A stretch of DNA of 42,500 nt, from the NCBI GenBank assembly GCA_009663005.1, contig CM018890.1, positions 5,066,387 through 5,108,886 of the forward strand. Reading direction: 5' to 3'. Both the position numbers and the translations under genes were made by a program. Below are positions 10,901 through 19,637 of this stretch, piece after piece (position 1 is the first letter of the stretch; every line of letters starts with the position of its first letter). The stretch comes from Actinidia chinensis (lineage: Eukaryota; Streptophyta; Magnoliopsida; Ericales; Actinidiaceae). Below the pieces are notes generated by a model that did not search any database, had not been told where the DNA came from, and was given only the letters and a program-made list of their open reading frames with translations.

Positions 10901-12473
10901 GATTATGCAGGTGATTTTGGTAGGACATGATTTCGGCGGTACATGTATATCATCTGCAATGGAGTTGTTTCCCCACAAAGTTTCCAAAGCTGTTTTCGTT
11001 GCTGCAACTATGTTGACTAGTGAACAAAGTACCCTCGATATGTTGTCCCAAAAGGTTTGCACGTCTCTCTTAAGTCATTTAACTCAAACAAAATCTTCAT
11101 TTGCATGTAATGGGAGACACTCTAAAGATATGTGAAGTGTTGATTGCTAAAAGAGTTGGTTATTTTGATATGTTATAGTGTTCTATAATCGTTGCAGGCA
11201 GATTCGGATGATCTGATGCGACAGGCTCAGATATTTCGATATGCAAATGGGAACACACACCCTCCAACTGCAATCGAGCTTGACAAGTCACTATTAAGGG
11301 ACTTGTTATTCAACCAGAGTCCTGCCAAGGTATACATTAACTTGCTGAAATTTTTTTTTTTGCTAGTTGATATATATATTGTCCTGTCATATGTAGTCAT
11401 ATTTTGTTCTTAGATTGGAAAAGATAAGATTGCTGGAAAAAAAAAGTATTCCTCTGGCTTTAAATGCCAAGAAGAACACATTTTTTGTCATGTGGACACT
11501 GGACAGGCACGCACGTATCGCAAGTGTATGCAATTGGTTTTCTATAACAATACTGCTACGGTCCAAGAATTTAGTCCAAGAAAAGTTTCCGGAATTCAAA
11601 ATGAATGGTTCAGATTCACTTGGTTATGTAGGATTCACACGCTCAAGTGAATCTAAACCGTTCATTTTGAATTCTGGGACCTTTTCTTGGTCCAAATTCT
11701 AGGACCGTAGGGTTTCTCAAATCCTAACCACCATCTTGCATCTTGGTAACTTCTTGTTGCCATTGTCACCACCAAGAACACTTGGTACCCACATCCCACA
11801 CCCACCCCACAAGCACGCGCACACAGAGAGCAGTGAAATATAATTTTGTCCCTTGAATGTTGGCTTCAATATTGTTCTTAAACTGTGACTGTTCTCTATT
11901 TGTGCCAAAGAACGTCCTAAATAGGTCAATGTCATCCAACTTGTTAATACATGGGAGAAAATCTAAACAAAAGTGATAAAATCCCACTCCATTAGATCAT
12001 CGAACCTTAACTTTGCAAAATTTGTGTTCCATTTTGTCTGAATTGATTGATATGGATGGGGTTTTTTTTTTTTTTTCAGAAAGACAATTTCAGTTGTTTC
12101 CATGTTCTGTTGTTTAGAGTGTAACGTTGCACATATGTTATCAAGTGTGCATTTGTGTGTGTAATTTTGTAAATCTCCTTTTGCTTTCTGCCTGCAGGAT
12201 GTTTTCTCTAGCATGTGGTTTCGAGAGGCCAAATCCCCTTCGCACCGGTTTTGGAGAAGCTTCTCTTTTCTGAAAAGAACTACGGCTCCTTTAGGCGGTT
12301 CTACATAGAAAACTCGCATAAGATATGCCATTTCAATCACACTACAAGAAACCATGATAAACAAAAGCCCTCCTGAACGGATTTTTCGTCTTAAAGGTTC
12401 CGATCACTCCCCCTTTTTCTCAAAACCTCAAGCCCTGCACAAGCTATTGGTAGAGATCTCAAAAATCCCATGA
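4971..12473 (+). CDS. MES11: MES11-type methylesterase-like alpha/beta hydrolase; last exon frame-broken
   Basis: Five exons: 4971-5315, 9430-9666, 10911-11054, 11198-11329 and 12198-12473, with all introns GT-AG. Exons 1-4 are in phase and give about 286 codons. The N-terminus is basic and Ser/Arg-rich (MGLCFSRK..., RSSSSRARSLTDPLL), matching the putatively plastid-targeted MES11-15 clade. The hydrolase core follows: oxyanion-loop HGGGFGAWCWY in exon 2 and nucleophile elbow VGHDFGG in exon 3, where Asp replaces the usual Ser. Exon 5 has the expected length (276 nt, ending ISKIP then TGA), but conserved blocks lie in different frames: IPFAPVLEKL in one, TMINKSPPER and FFSKPQALHKLL (with the catalytic-His block SDHSPF) in another. 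In the frame entered from exon 4 a TAG appears near 12306. As written it cannot encode the full protein. It is either a young pseudogene or an error patch. Substrate is unknown; relatives hydrolyse methyl esters of small hormones. Confidence 0.85.
5440..5720. repeat. Repeat related to the element at 4463-4772, in intron 1
   Basis: Words such as caaactcaaac, gatctcgaacaactt, gttgagctcgaat and aacaagtttttaact match the degenerate 'gagctcgaa' family also seen upstream of exon 1. The boundaries are only approximate. Confidence 0.4.
5770..6005. repeat. Fold-back repeat with 'actttggtcc' ends in intron 1
   Basis: The left arm (gtaaaaatatttgaataaag, ttttactttggtcctgc) is inverted relative to the right arm (gagaccaaagtgcacctt, ...gataaaatttaccc). 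It is the same general type of repeat as 204-578. Confidence 0.45.
6830..7250. repeat. LTR-like repeat, diverged copy of 24330-24810
   Basis: The segment 7060-7200 aligns with 24555-24730. Shared features in the same order are gagctagctaccaac / caagctaccaac, cctaggggcatgattgggtca / cctaggagtatggctgagtca, and ctactcact. Both copies then have a GCCGAG box followed by a TATA-like box (taataaaagg here, ctatataagaac there). The order fits the U3-R part of an LTR or TRIM. No coding region is attached. Confidence 0.45.
7441..7512. repeat. 28-bp tandem repeat of GACACRTGTC palindromes
   Basis: GACACATGTC at 7441, GACACGTGTC at 7469 and GACACATGTC at 7497 are spaced exactly 28 bp apart. The spacers are similar (gggaagtgtc / aggaagtgtc). 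The middle copy contains a CACGTG G-box. The unit belongs to the surrounding repeat. Confidence 0.6.
8110..9345. repeat. Two diverged copies of one repeat in intron 1 (about 8110-8260 and 9185-9345)
   Basis: Copy 1 has gtatcggtaacagttttagtg, attaaaatatcactattg, gaccaaaatcc and gctgatatttaaaact. Copy 2 has the matching gtaacggtaacagtaacag, actaaaatatcggtatag, gagccaaaatcc and ggctaatatttaaaatct in the same order and orientation. The DNA between them (8260-9185) shows no recognisable feature. Confidence 0.45.
10119..10234. repeat. Short imperfect inverted repeat in intron 2
   Basis: ccctcactatggtgttcaccat (10119-10140) is the near inverse of atggtgaaccacacagtggagg (10213-10234), with a loop of about 70 bp. 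It may be part of an old LTR or MITE. No coding sequence is seen. Confidence 0.4.
11556..11710. mobile_element. 155-bp MITE, near-perfect hairpin, in intron 4 of the MES11-like gene
   Basis: The element starts ctacggtccaagaatttag and ends ctaggaccgtag. The arms (about 65 bp each, both including gaattcaaaatgaa and gattcactt) are about 85-90% inverted around a short loop near 11630. The size and hairpin form fit a MITE. I could not identify a clear target-site duplication, so the superfamily is open. Confidence 0.7.
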
Positions 12474-12995
12474 ACTTAGGGCCTGCTCGGTAGATTTCAC
12501 CATAAATGTGACACGCGATAAGCATGGAGCAATCAAGTATCATGCATGTTCCATTCAAGTATTGTTTTGTACCAAATGTATCTTAGAAATTTTGATTTAT
12601 TACACGGGTGAATGTTCATTTCGCTTTCTGGTTTCGTGAGGTACTGAAACTAGAATATCTGATGTAAATGTAATTTCCTAAACAATGTTATGGTTAATTT
12701 CCTGTTTTCTATAATCTGATGTCAGATGATTTGAGGAAGGGAATCGAACCTATAGCTTAAATTTTACAGAGAAATCGACTAGCGCTTGGATTGAAATGTA
12801 AAGTTTTTGAAATTCCAAAATGATTGTAGAAGAATGTGGAGTTGGAATTTTCTTCAGCTTATATAAGTTGCACCCTAATCACTGTTTTTGAAGCAGTTTT
12901 GACTGGTGTTTTTCTTTTCCATGGCCATTTTGAATAGGTGGTCTATGAGATCTGTTTTCTTTCCTGAGACAGTGACTTATGGGGTTGGTGACAGT
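12474..12995. other. 3' flank of the MES11-like gene, no further gene seen
   Basis: This probably contains the 3' UTR of the MES11-like gene. No ORF, repeat boundary or RNA gene is supported. Confidence 0.4.
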
Positions 12996-13345
12996 TAAAA
13001 AAATAAAGGAATCAGGTAGATCGGATATCGGTAATCATAGGATTTAGCCGTGGGATAAGGAGATTGAGGCAAGGAGCTTAATGGATTGCTATTGGATCAG
13101 AAGAGGCCGACTGGGTCAGAGCCACGAGAAGTGGAGATCAAACGTGATGAGCATTTGTGGAGATTTCAGAGTTAGGTATACCGGGAGTATTAGTAATTCA
13201 TATTTGTCTGTAATCTTATAACTTTTGATTCATTAGTAATAAAGTACGTTGGTTACGTTGGTAGACCGTGGTTTTTATTCTATAAGACGATTTGTTTCAT
13301 AGGGTTTTCACGTAAAATCGTTGCGTACATATCTCTTTATTTTTA
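12996..13345 (+). repeat. Probable Ty1/copia LTR end (solo or truncated)
   Basis: The order of features near the end (gtattagtaattcatatttg, tctgtaatctt, ataaagtacg, then gggttttcacgtaaaatcgt and gcgtacat) is typical of the R-U5 part of plant copia LTRs, in which 'ttccacgtaaaat' lies close to the LTR end. No internal coding region adjoins it. The boundaries are approximate and a matching second LTR is absent. Confidence 0.4.
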
Positions 13346-13887
13346 TATAAGATGGATTCATATAAGTTTGGATAATTTTGAAATTAGCACAAAATTTTAT
13401 AATTTTGTCTATTCACCTCTTATAGGGAAATCCATCACCGACTCTGTTTTATTAATTATCGATTTATTTTCAAAATCATGTTTGTCGTCTATTCTTTCCG
13501 ACACAAATGAGATGAGATCCTATTACTATCGATATTCAACTAAATATAATTTTTTATATAAACGTACGACAAGCCTTAATAAATGAATGATTCGGGTCAG
13601 ATCAGCGAGGTCCTGAGTGGACCCTAAAATCCCCCTCTCAATACGGTGGTTTATGTGCCACGAAATTACAAGTTGCATTACGGTCCAACCGTTTGGATGA
13701 TACGCCTCTGTTAGTGAGTCGGTGACTTATTATTTCTGGTAGTGTTATGGTGGTGACGGTGACTCTTGTTTGTAGCTATAAATGTGACTTGCCTACCACA
13801 TGTTATGTTTCACCACCATTAACATTGCTCAAGGTTTCTCCAAGAATCGATAAAATCGTATTTATTATAACTGAATTTATATTAAAA

Positions 13888-14346
13888 CTAGTAATTGTTC
13901 GTGTCCACGAGCAATACACAAAAAAAAATATTTTAGACTTATTCGTTAGAGTTTTATAATCTAAAAAACAAATAAGATATAAACGTCAGACAAAAGATAA
14001 AATGAATGCAAATACGAAAAACTACATTGCTACCAAATAGAGAACAAATTAGAAATTATAATGATTTTGAAAAAATTTTGCTAGTTGGGGAGAAATGAGG
14101 AGGAAAGAAAGAGGTTTTTTAGTTTTTTATGGTGTGGGTCCCTCTAAAAAATGATCCAATGAATAAAAAAATATGCTCAGACTTAAAAAAAAAATTGTCC
14201 ATTAGATAAGAAACTTATGTAATATTTTTTTGGGAAAAAAAAAATAATCTCAAGTGAAATCTCAACCGTTAAATTAACTGGATTTTAACTGTAGATAATG
14301 AAAAATAATTTTGAGATTCAAAGTGAGTTGTGATTTATAATATAGA
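13888..14346 (-). mobile_element. Non-autonomous Helitron, copy 2 (459 bp)
   Basis: On the minus strand it begins TCTATATTATAAATC (plus 14346 downwards), preceded by A, and ends CTAG (plus 13888-13891), followed by T. This is the A/T insertion site expected of Helitrons. A terminal hairpin lies at 13897-13912 (gttcgtgtccacgagc). The body is homologous to copy 1 at 1180-1628. It is non-coding and A/T-rich. Confidence 0.75.
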
Positions 14347-15193
14347 TTAATTATTCAAATAGTATAAGTTGAAAATAATTAAAATAGAACTTTCCAAAAA
14401 AAATTCAATTTTTTAAGTTGTGTCATGCTAATTCGAGAGCATAGGGTAAAAGAAAAAATATATATAACATTTTGGTAGTTAAGTTTCACAAATAATCAAA
14501 TATTTTGTTGCATCAAAAAAAAATATAAATCAACGTTTTTAACTCAGAATTTGATTAAAAAAAAAAAAAGAAGAAGAATTCTTTTAGGGTCGATCATCTG
14601 ATTAGAGTAAATATTATAATAGAAAGTCAAGTGAAATAAAAAATTTATTTTTTTGTATGCATTAGGCTAAGATGAAAGTTATGTAAAAAACTGTAAGAAA
14701 ATTTTTGTATTATACTTATCATACAATTTAAATTAAGTTGAGAAAGAAAAATTATGGGCAAAATGGAAAGTTAAGTAGTAACTGGTTACTTTCACTAGGG
14801 AAAAAAAAATCATGTATTTTTGCAAGAAAATGAAAGCGTTAACATGCAAATATGGGTTCTACAATTTAGAATCTTAGCTTTATTGCATTTTCTATCGCAA
14901 AAAATAAATAAATATATAAATACGTCGTTTCAGTTTTTAGATTCAATTTTGTTGCAAAGTTTTTCATAAATTATTTTCTTGAAAAGAAAAATATTATTTT
15001 CATATATTGTCTATTTGAAGCCATATTCTTAAAATAATTTTTTGAAAATGTGTTTATTTATTTTTTTTAAAAAAAATCAAATGAGTTTTGAAAACTGAAA
15101 ATTAAATAAATTTATTAAAAAATATTCTGTGAAACTAATTTTGGAAACTAGAGAAAAAGAGACTTGTATGGTTTAATACTTTAATGCTAATGA
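14347..15193. other. AT-rich intergenic DNA, no gene seen
   Basis: Homopolymer-rich A/T sequence without a recognisable ORF, RNA gene or repeat edge. Confidence 0.5.
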
Positions 15194-15202
15194 GTGGTAG
15201 AT

Positions 15203-15436
15203 CACTAAGGCTACAGTCACCGCCTGTTACCGCATTTGTACCGCGCGGCCTAAAACGACGCCGTTTTTGATAATAAAACACCAAAACGAAGTCGTTCAAA
15301 AAAAAAAACTTAAAGTACCAAATGTTAAAAAAAACAAAAACGGACGTCGTTTTGGTGTTTTATCATCAAAACGACCGTCGTTTTGATGCCGCGCAGGTAA
15401 CAATGGCGGTAACTATCGGTGACTATAGCATTACTC
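15203..15436. mobile_element. 234-bp MITE with 9-bp target-site duplication (Mutator-like)
   Basis: GTGGTAGAT occurs directly on both sides (15194-15202 and 15437-15445). Inside, the ends cactaaggctacagtcaccg and cggtgactatagcattactc are inverted. The arms continue with gttaccgc, gcgcggc, aaaacgacg and ataaaacaccaaaacgaagtcg and their complements. A 9-bp duplication with long inverted arms fits a Mutator-type MITE. The arms contain repeated ACGACG/CGTCGT words. Confidence 0.8.
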
Positions 15437-15445
15437 GTGGTAGAT

Positions 15446-16276
15446 AGGAGGAGTCTTGTGTTAGTGAAACGTTGTGCGGAGAGGTGAGGCCATGAAAGCG
15501 GTGATGCCAACTCAGACATTGACCGCGTCAAAAATATTATCTTTAACAAATTTGAAATTTAAAAAAAAATGTTTTTTTGCACTCTTTTTTTATTCAGAGA
15601 ATAAATTAAACTCGACAATTTTAATTATAACAAATCAAATTCAATAACAATTTAAATCATATGTTAGTTTTTATCTATCTAAAATTAGCGGAACCAACTG
15701 GTTTTCATGCAAGTAAACACGAAAACGATATCGTATGGTGTTTTCTCCCTTTTTAAAGCTTTAATCGAATCATTCTCATTTTAGTATAGTATAGAATCAC
15801 AAAAACTTTATATATATAAATTCTTCGACTAAAATCTTCCTCTCCATGCTCTTCTCTTGTGAGGGGAATTGCATTTGGGAGTTGGAAGCAACTGTGATAA
15901 TCTCTCTTTATTTATGCATACAATTTCTTCAAAAAAATTATAATCTTAATGGCCGTTTTGTCAATTGTGTTATTAATACATACAACATAATAATTTATGC
16001 TACTATAAGATGTATTATATTAGTTTTTTCATAACTAACAATGCATTGCATTAATTTTATTTGTGTTTGATACTTTGTTTAAATCTTTAACATTTTTCAT
16101 TTTATTTTATACGAGAAAAAATAGAATTTTACTATTTTCAATCCGATTCATTCTAGTTCCAATCCACGAACTCCTCCCACAGGTCCACTTAGGATACGAT
16201 TGAATACCGTTCGTAAAAGAATAATGATCAGACGGACTCGAGTCCGATGATTATAATTCGTCCGAAATAGAGGCTT
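15446..16276. other. Intergenic DNA, no gene seen
   Basis: AT-rich, with chance ORFs only and no conserved motif recognised. Confidence 0.45.
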
Positions 16277-16284
16277 ATTTATAA

Positions 16285-16491
16285 GAGTAATGATAGGTAC
16301 CACACCCAAAAGTGAAATGTGTACAAAACACACTCATTTGTCCTCTCACAAAACATTGGTAACCCGCCCTTAATTAGGGTTTTTAGAAAAACGTGAAACC
16401 GCTAATTAGATGGGTCCTCACTTATTGTGAGAGGCAAAATGGGTGTGTCCTTGTACCCACCCACTTTTGGGTGTTTACCAATCATTATTCC
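16285..16491. mobile_element. 207-bp MITE with 8-bp target-site duplication (hAT-like)
   Basis: ATTTATAA occurs directly on both sides (16277-16284 and 16492-16499). The ends gagtaatgataggtaccaca and gtgtttaccaatcattattcc are inverted. The arms, about 70 bp, share cacccaaaagtg, acacactcattttg and cctctcacaa with their complements. An 8-bp duplication points to the hAT superfamily. Confidence 0.8.
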
Positions 16492-16499
16492 ATTTATAA

Positions 16500-17625
16500 T
16501 AGCATAGCTAAGGCTGGTCGTTTCACCTTTTCGCGAATTTCAGGAAGGTAAATACACTAACACCCCTTTACCATATTGAAATCCCACTATCTCCCCCTCT
16601 ATTCTCTAAGATCACACTGGCAGTGGAATCCCATTATCAAACTCCCCATTCTCAGAAATTAAATTTTCCATCCTTACTTTATATCAGACAAATATATAAT
16701 ATTTAAGACCATCAGTTGGTTGTCAATTGACCAAATGCAAAAGTATGAGCTCAACCCAAATAAGGGTTGGAATGCCAAATCGCCCTTCCTTTTCCCTTCT
16801 CTTTCTACACCTTATTACAAACCGCCAGGTCCGCCACAGAAAAATGCCATCAAAATATATTGCCACACTCCATTGCTAGAGCATCTATCCATCCTCGATG
16901 CACAAGTCAACCAATACATTGTTCATACATCTACTCCGCCACCTCCCTCACCCTACATAATCACAATAGAAGAGAGAGAAAATTTAGCCACCATTGACAC
17001 CGTGTTATAATTAGTGACGAAGATCCAAATAGAACCGCTACACAAGCCAAGCCACCTAAACCTACTATCACCAATGAACACCTTTACCGTCTCATACCGT
17101 AACACTACCATTACCTCTTCATTTCCTTAACCACTATCACAATCACAACTCCCATCACCTACCGCCATATCTTCTCAAATTATCCAATAAATTGAAGTCT
17201 CAATTAGATCACGTAGATAAAAATGGGGTATTCAATAACAACACAATTCAACAGCTTTGGTTTGGTGGATGGTTAGTGATGAAGGCAGTAGGGGTGCTGA
17301 TGGAAGGAGGCGGTGAGATGGATCTTATCTTTTGTCTGCTTTTCTCTCTCTCTCTCTCTCTCATGTTCTTAGCAATTGTGTGGAATTTTGCGCTTTGGAA
17401 GTTTTTTAACTTTTCATAGTCTTCTCATCTTGAATTTGTCAGTGTCGATGACAGGGGCTGTAAGTGTGTTTTTAGAAATTACATTGGATGAAAGTGTGAT
17501 TTCAGTAGAATACAGGGATTCTCATTGAATTACCCCAAAAATTTAAATCTCATTTTCCTCTCTCTCTATACTGACCTCTCAGTCTCACTCTCCTTTTCCT
17601 TTGTATAGTTTCTCCCCTCTCTCCC
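16500..17625. other. Intergenic DNA upstream of the SP1L gene
   Basis: This region is more C/T-rich than its surroundings, with runs such as ccacctccctcaccc. It has a (CT)n tract at about 17345-17361. The 96-codon proline-rich ORF at 16720-17010 has no recognised domain and I do not call it a gene. The last part is likely the promoter of the SP1L gene. Confidence 0.45.
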
Positions 17626-17629
17626 TCTT

Positions 17630-17693
17630 TATATAAATTTGTCTGTATCTGCGATCTCAGCTCCGGAATCGATTCGATTCGAAGGAAGAGGAG
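17630..17693 (+). promoter_or_regulatory. TATA box and non-coding first exon of the SP1L gene
   Basis: TATATAAAT at 17630-17638 is followed by a short leader that ends at a good splice donor (gaggaggtacgta; exon end 17693). The next acceptor is ccatcag at 19615, 22 bp before the start codon. A leader intron of about 1.9 kb therefore separates promoter and coding sequence, as is common in plant housekeeping genes. The start of transcription is inferred. Confidence 0.55.
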
Positions 17694-18347
17694 GTACGTA
17701 ACCCTAGGGCAAAGATCGATGTTGCAATTGCTAGATAATAATATTTATTTCGCTTTTCAGTTTTGATTATAGATTACATTCGTGAAATTGTGTGGACATT
17801 CTTTGCCACTGATCTGGGTTTTTTTTGTCGAATCTGAGTGTATTGTGTGTTTCTGCACCCTTTTCATATTCAGTTAATGTTCGTTTGGTTTATTTCATGT
17901 GTGATTTTGGGGGAATCGTTAGGGAAACGTTGAACTTTGATTTTGGTTGAAATTTCGTATGATCTGTGATGTTACCGTGTGCGATCTTTTGTATGGATGA
18001 GATTAGGCCAGAATCATATGGTGTGAGACTCGATGAACAATTTAATTGGTCGAAAGAAACCGATTCTATGATGAAAGGAATGTAGATTCCTGGGAATTTT
18101 GAATCTGCGGATTTAACCTCATGAAACTAATATAATAATGGCTAAAATAGGACTCTGATCATCTATTGGTACTATTTCATGATTGTTGTTTCTAAATGCT
18201 GGTGTATGTACTAGACGAATGGATTTTTAATGTGAATAAAGAGAATTCTGAGATTGAATCTGAATCCATCTATTGGCATTATGCTATCAGTGTTAGGAGT
18301 TTATTACTTATATTAGTATTTGACTTTATTGGTTGATTCATGAGACC

Positions 18348-18838
18348 TCACAATGTTGAGAATGCTGAACGAATGAAATCTGGCCTCATACTTGAGCTTT
18401 GGAGATGCTTCATGCTTTATGACATGAAAGCCTAAGTGAGACCCGACCTTTCGCCTACAGGCATTTAGGGTTGATTGAAAGATATTTTCAGATTCAGAGA
18501 ATGAGAAAGGACCAAAAAAAAAAAAATGATTCTATTGAGAAGGACCTAAATCACGGGGAATTATAATCATTTGCAGCTGCTTTCAATTAGAATGTTGATC
18601 ATGGACCTCACAAATGTTGAGAATGAAACGAATGAATTCTGGCTCAGACTTGAGCTTTGAGATGCTTCTGCTTTCATGCCATGAAAGCTAAGTGAGACCC
18701 TTGCCCTTTGTACAGGCCTTTAGGGTTGATTGAAACATATTTTAAGATTCAGAGAATGAGAAAGGTCCAAAAAAAAAGATTCTATTGAGAAGGACCTAAA
18801 TCACGGGGAATTATAATCATTTGCAGCTGCTTTCAATA
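18348..18838. repeat. Tandem duplication of about 250 bp in the SP1L leader intron
   Basis: Copy 1 (18348-18587) and copy 2 (18605-18838) share the same words in order. The second half, from gattcagagaatgagaaagg to ttgcagctgctttcaat, is almost identical apart from a poly-A length change. The first half differs by many single-base insertions and deletions, for example ctggcctcatacttgag versus ctggctcagacttgag. Confidence 0.75.
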
Positions 18839-19254
18839 TAGCAAGTTTCAGAATGGGAGGACCAAATTTGAGGGGAGAGGGCAAGATTTTTTAATTGTAT
18901 ATCACACTAGAGTTGCCATGATTGTCATCTGAATTGAATTGTAGATCTGGATGATCATCCCTCAACTGCCAATATCAAAGTGGAAGATAAAGCATGAAGG
19001 TGGCATATAACAAGAATATTGAGCTGGTGTCAGTGAAGGCTCAATCAATTTTAAATGCTCTGTGCCTCAAAGAACCCATGCCATTGGGTTCGATGAATTT
19101 ATGATTATGTTACCGGATATTTGTTTCAGTTTCATGGCTAACACTTTTAAACATTGATAATGGAATTACTTTCAATGAAGGAAGTAACTTATGATGGCCA
19201 AACTCTGTTCTGGGTTCATTGTACATGTGAACCCGGGGTTCATTCTACTCTGTT

Positions 19255-19256
<2 letters not shown>

Positions 19257-19285
<29 letters not shown>
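19257..19285. repeat. (GA)n microsatellite
   Basis: Uninterrupted GA dinucleotides in the SP1L leader intron, between two similar 'ggttcattcta' stretches. Confidence 0.9.
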
Positions 19286-19288
<3 letters not shown>

Positions 19289-19393
19289 CCAGGTTCATTC
19301 TATATGTGAGAATGTGTGTGTTTTTGAGCCTGCCTTTGTTCTTATGAGGATTCATGTAGTGCATATGATTAGTTATCTTTTTTATATAAGTAG

Positions 19394-19527
19394 AAGTAAG
19401 ATCAACGGCAGAGCAGAATGCTTCTCAGGCTCTCTTGACATATCCTATATGAGGAAATAAAAGTAAGATCAATGGCAGAGCAGTATGCTTCTCAGGCTCT
19501 CTTGGCATACCCTATATGAGGAAATAT
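19394..19527. repeat. 67-bp perfect-register tandem duplication
   Basis: aagtaagatcaacggcagag (19394) recurs as aagtaagatcaatggcagag (19461). The units differ at only a few positions and have no indels. The duplication lies about 90 bp before the splice acceptor of the SP1L coding exon. Confidence 0.85.
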
Positions 19528-19637
19528 AGTTTTGCCATATTCAATTTTGAATGTATCTCAAAAGTTTTTTTTCATTACATCTGAATAATGTCCAGTGTGT
19601 GGTCTTCTCCATCAGAAAAGAGCTAAAATCGGAGAAA

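Noticed and set aside
11963..12364. 133-codon minus-strand ORF
   Set aside because: It is the antisense shadow of the MES11-like last exon and its preceding intron; no domain.
12735..12790. B-box-like gggaatcgaacc, suggesting a tRNA on the minus strand
   Set aside because: No matching A-box, anticodon stem or acceptor pairing at the right spacing.
16720..17010. 96-codon proline/serine-containing ORF upstream of SP1L
   Set aside because: Low-complexity, C-rich region with two overlapping frames open; no conserved motif, TATA box or splice structure.
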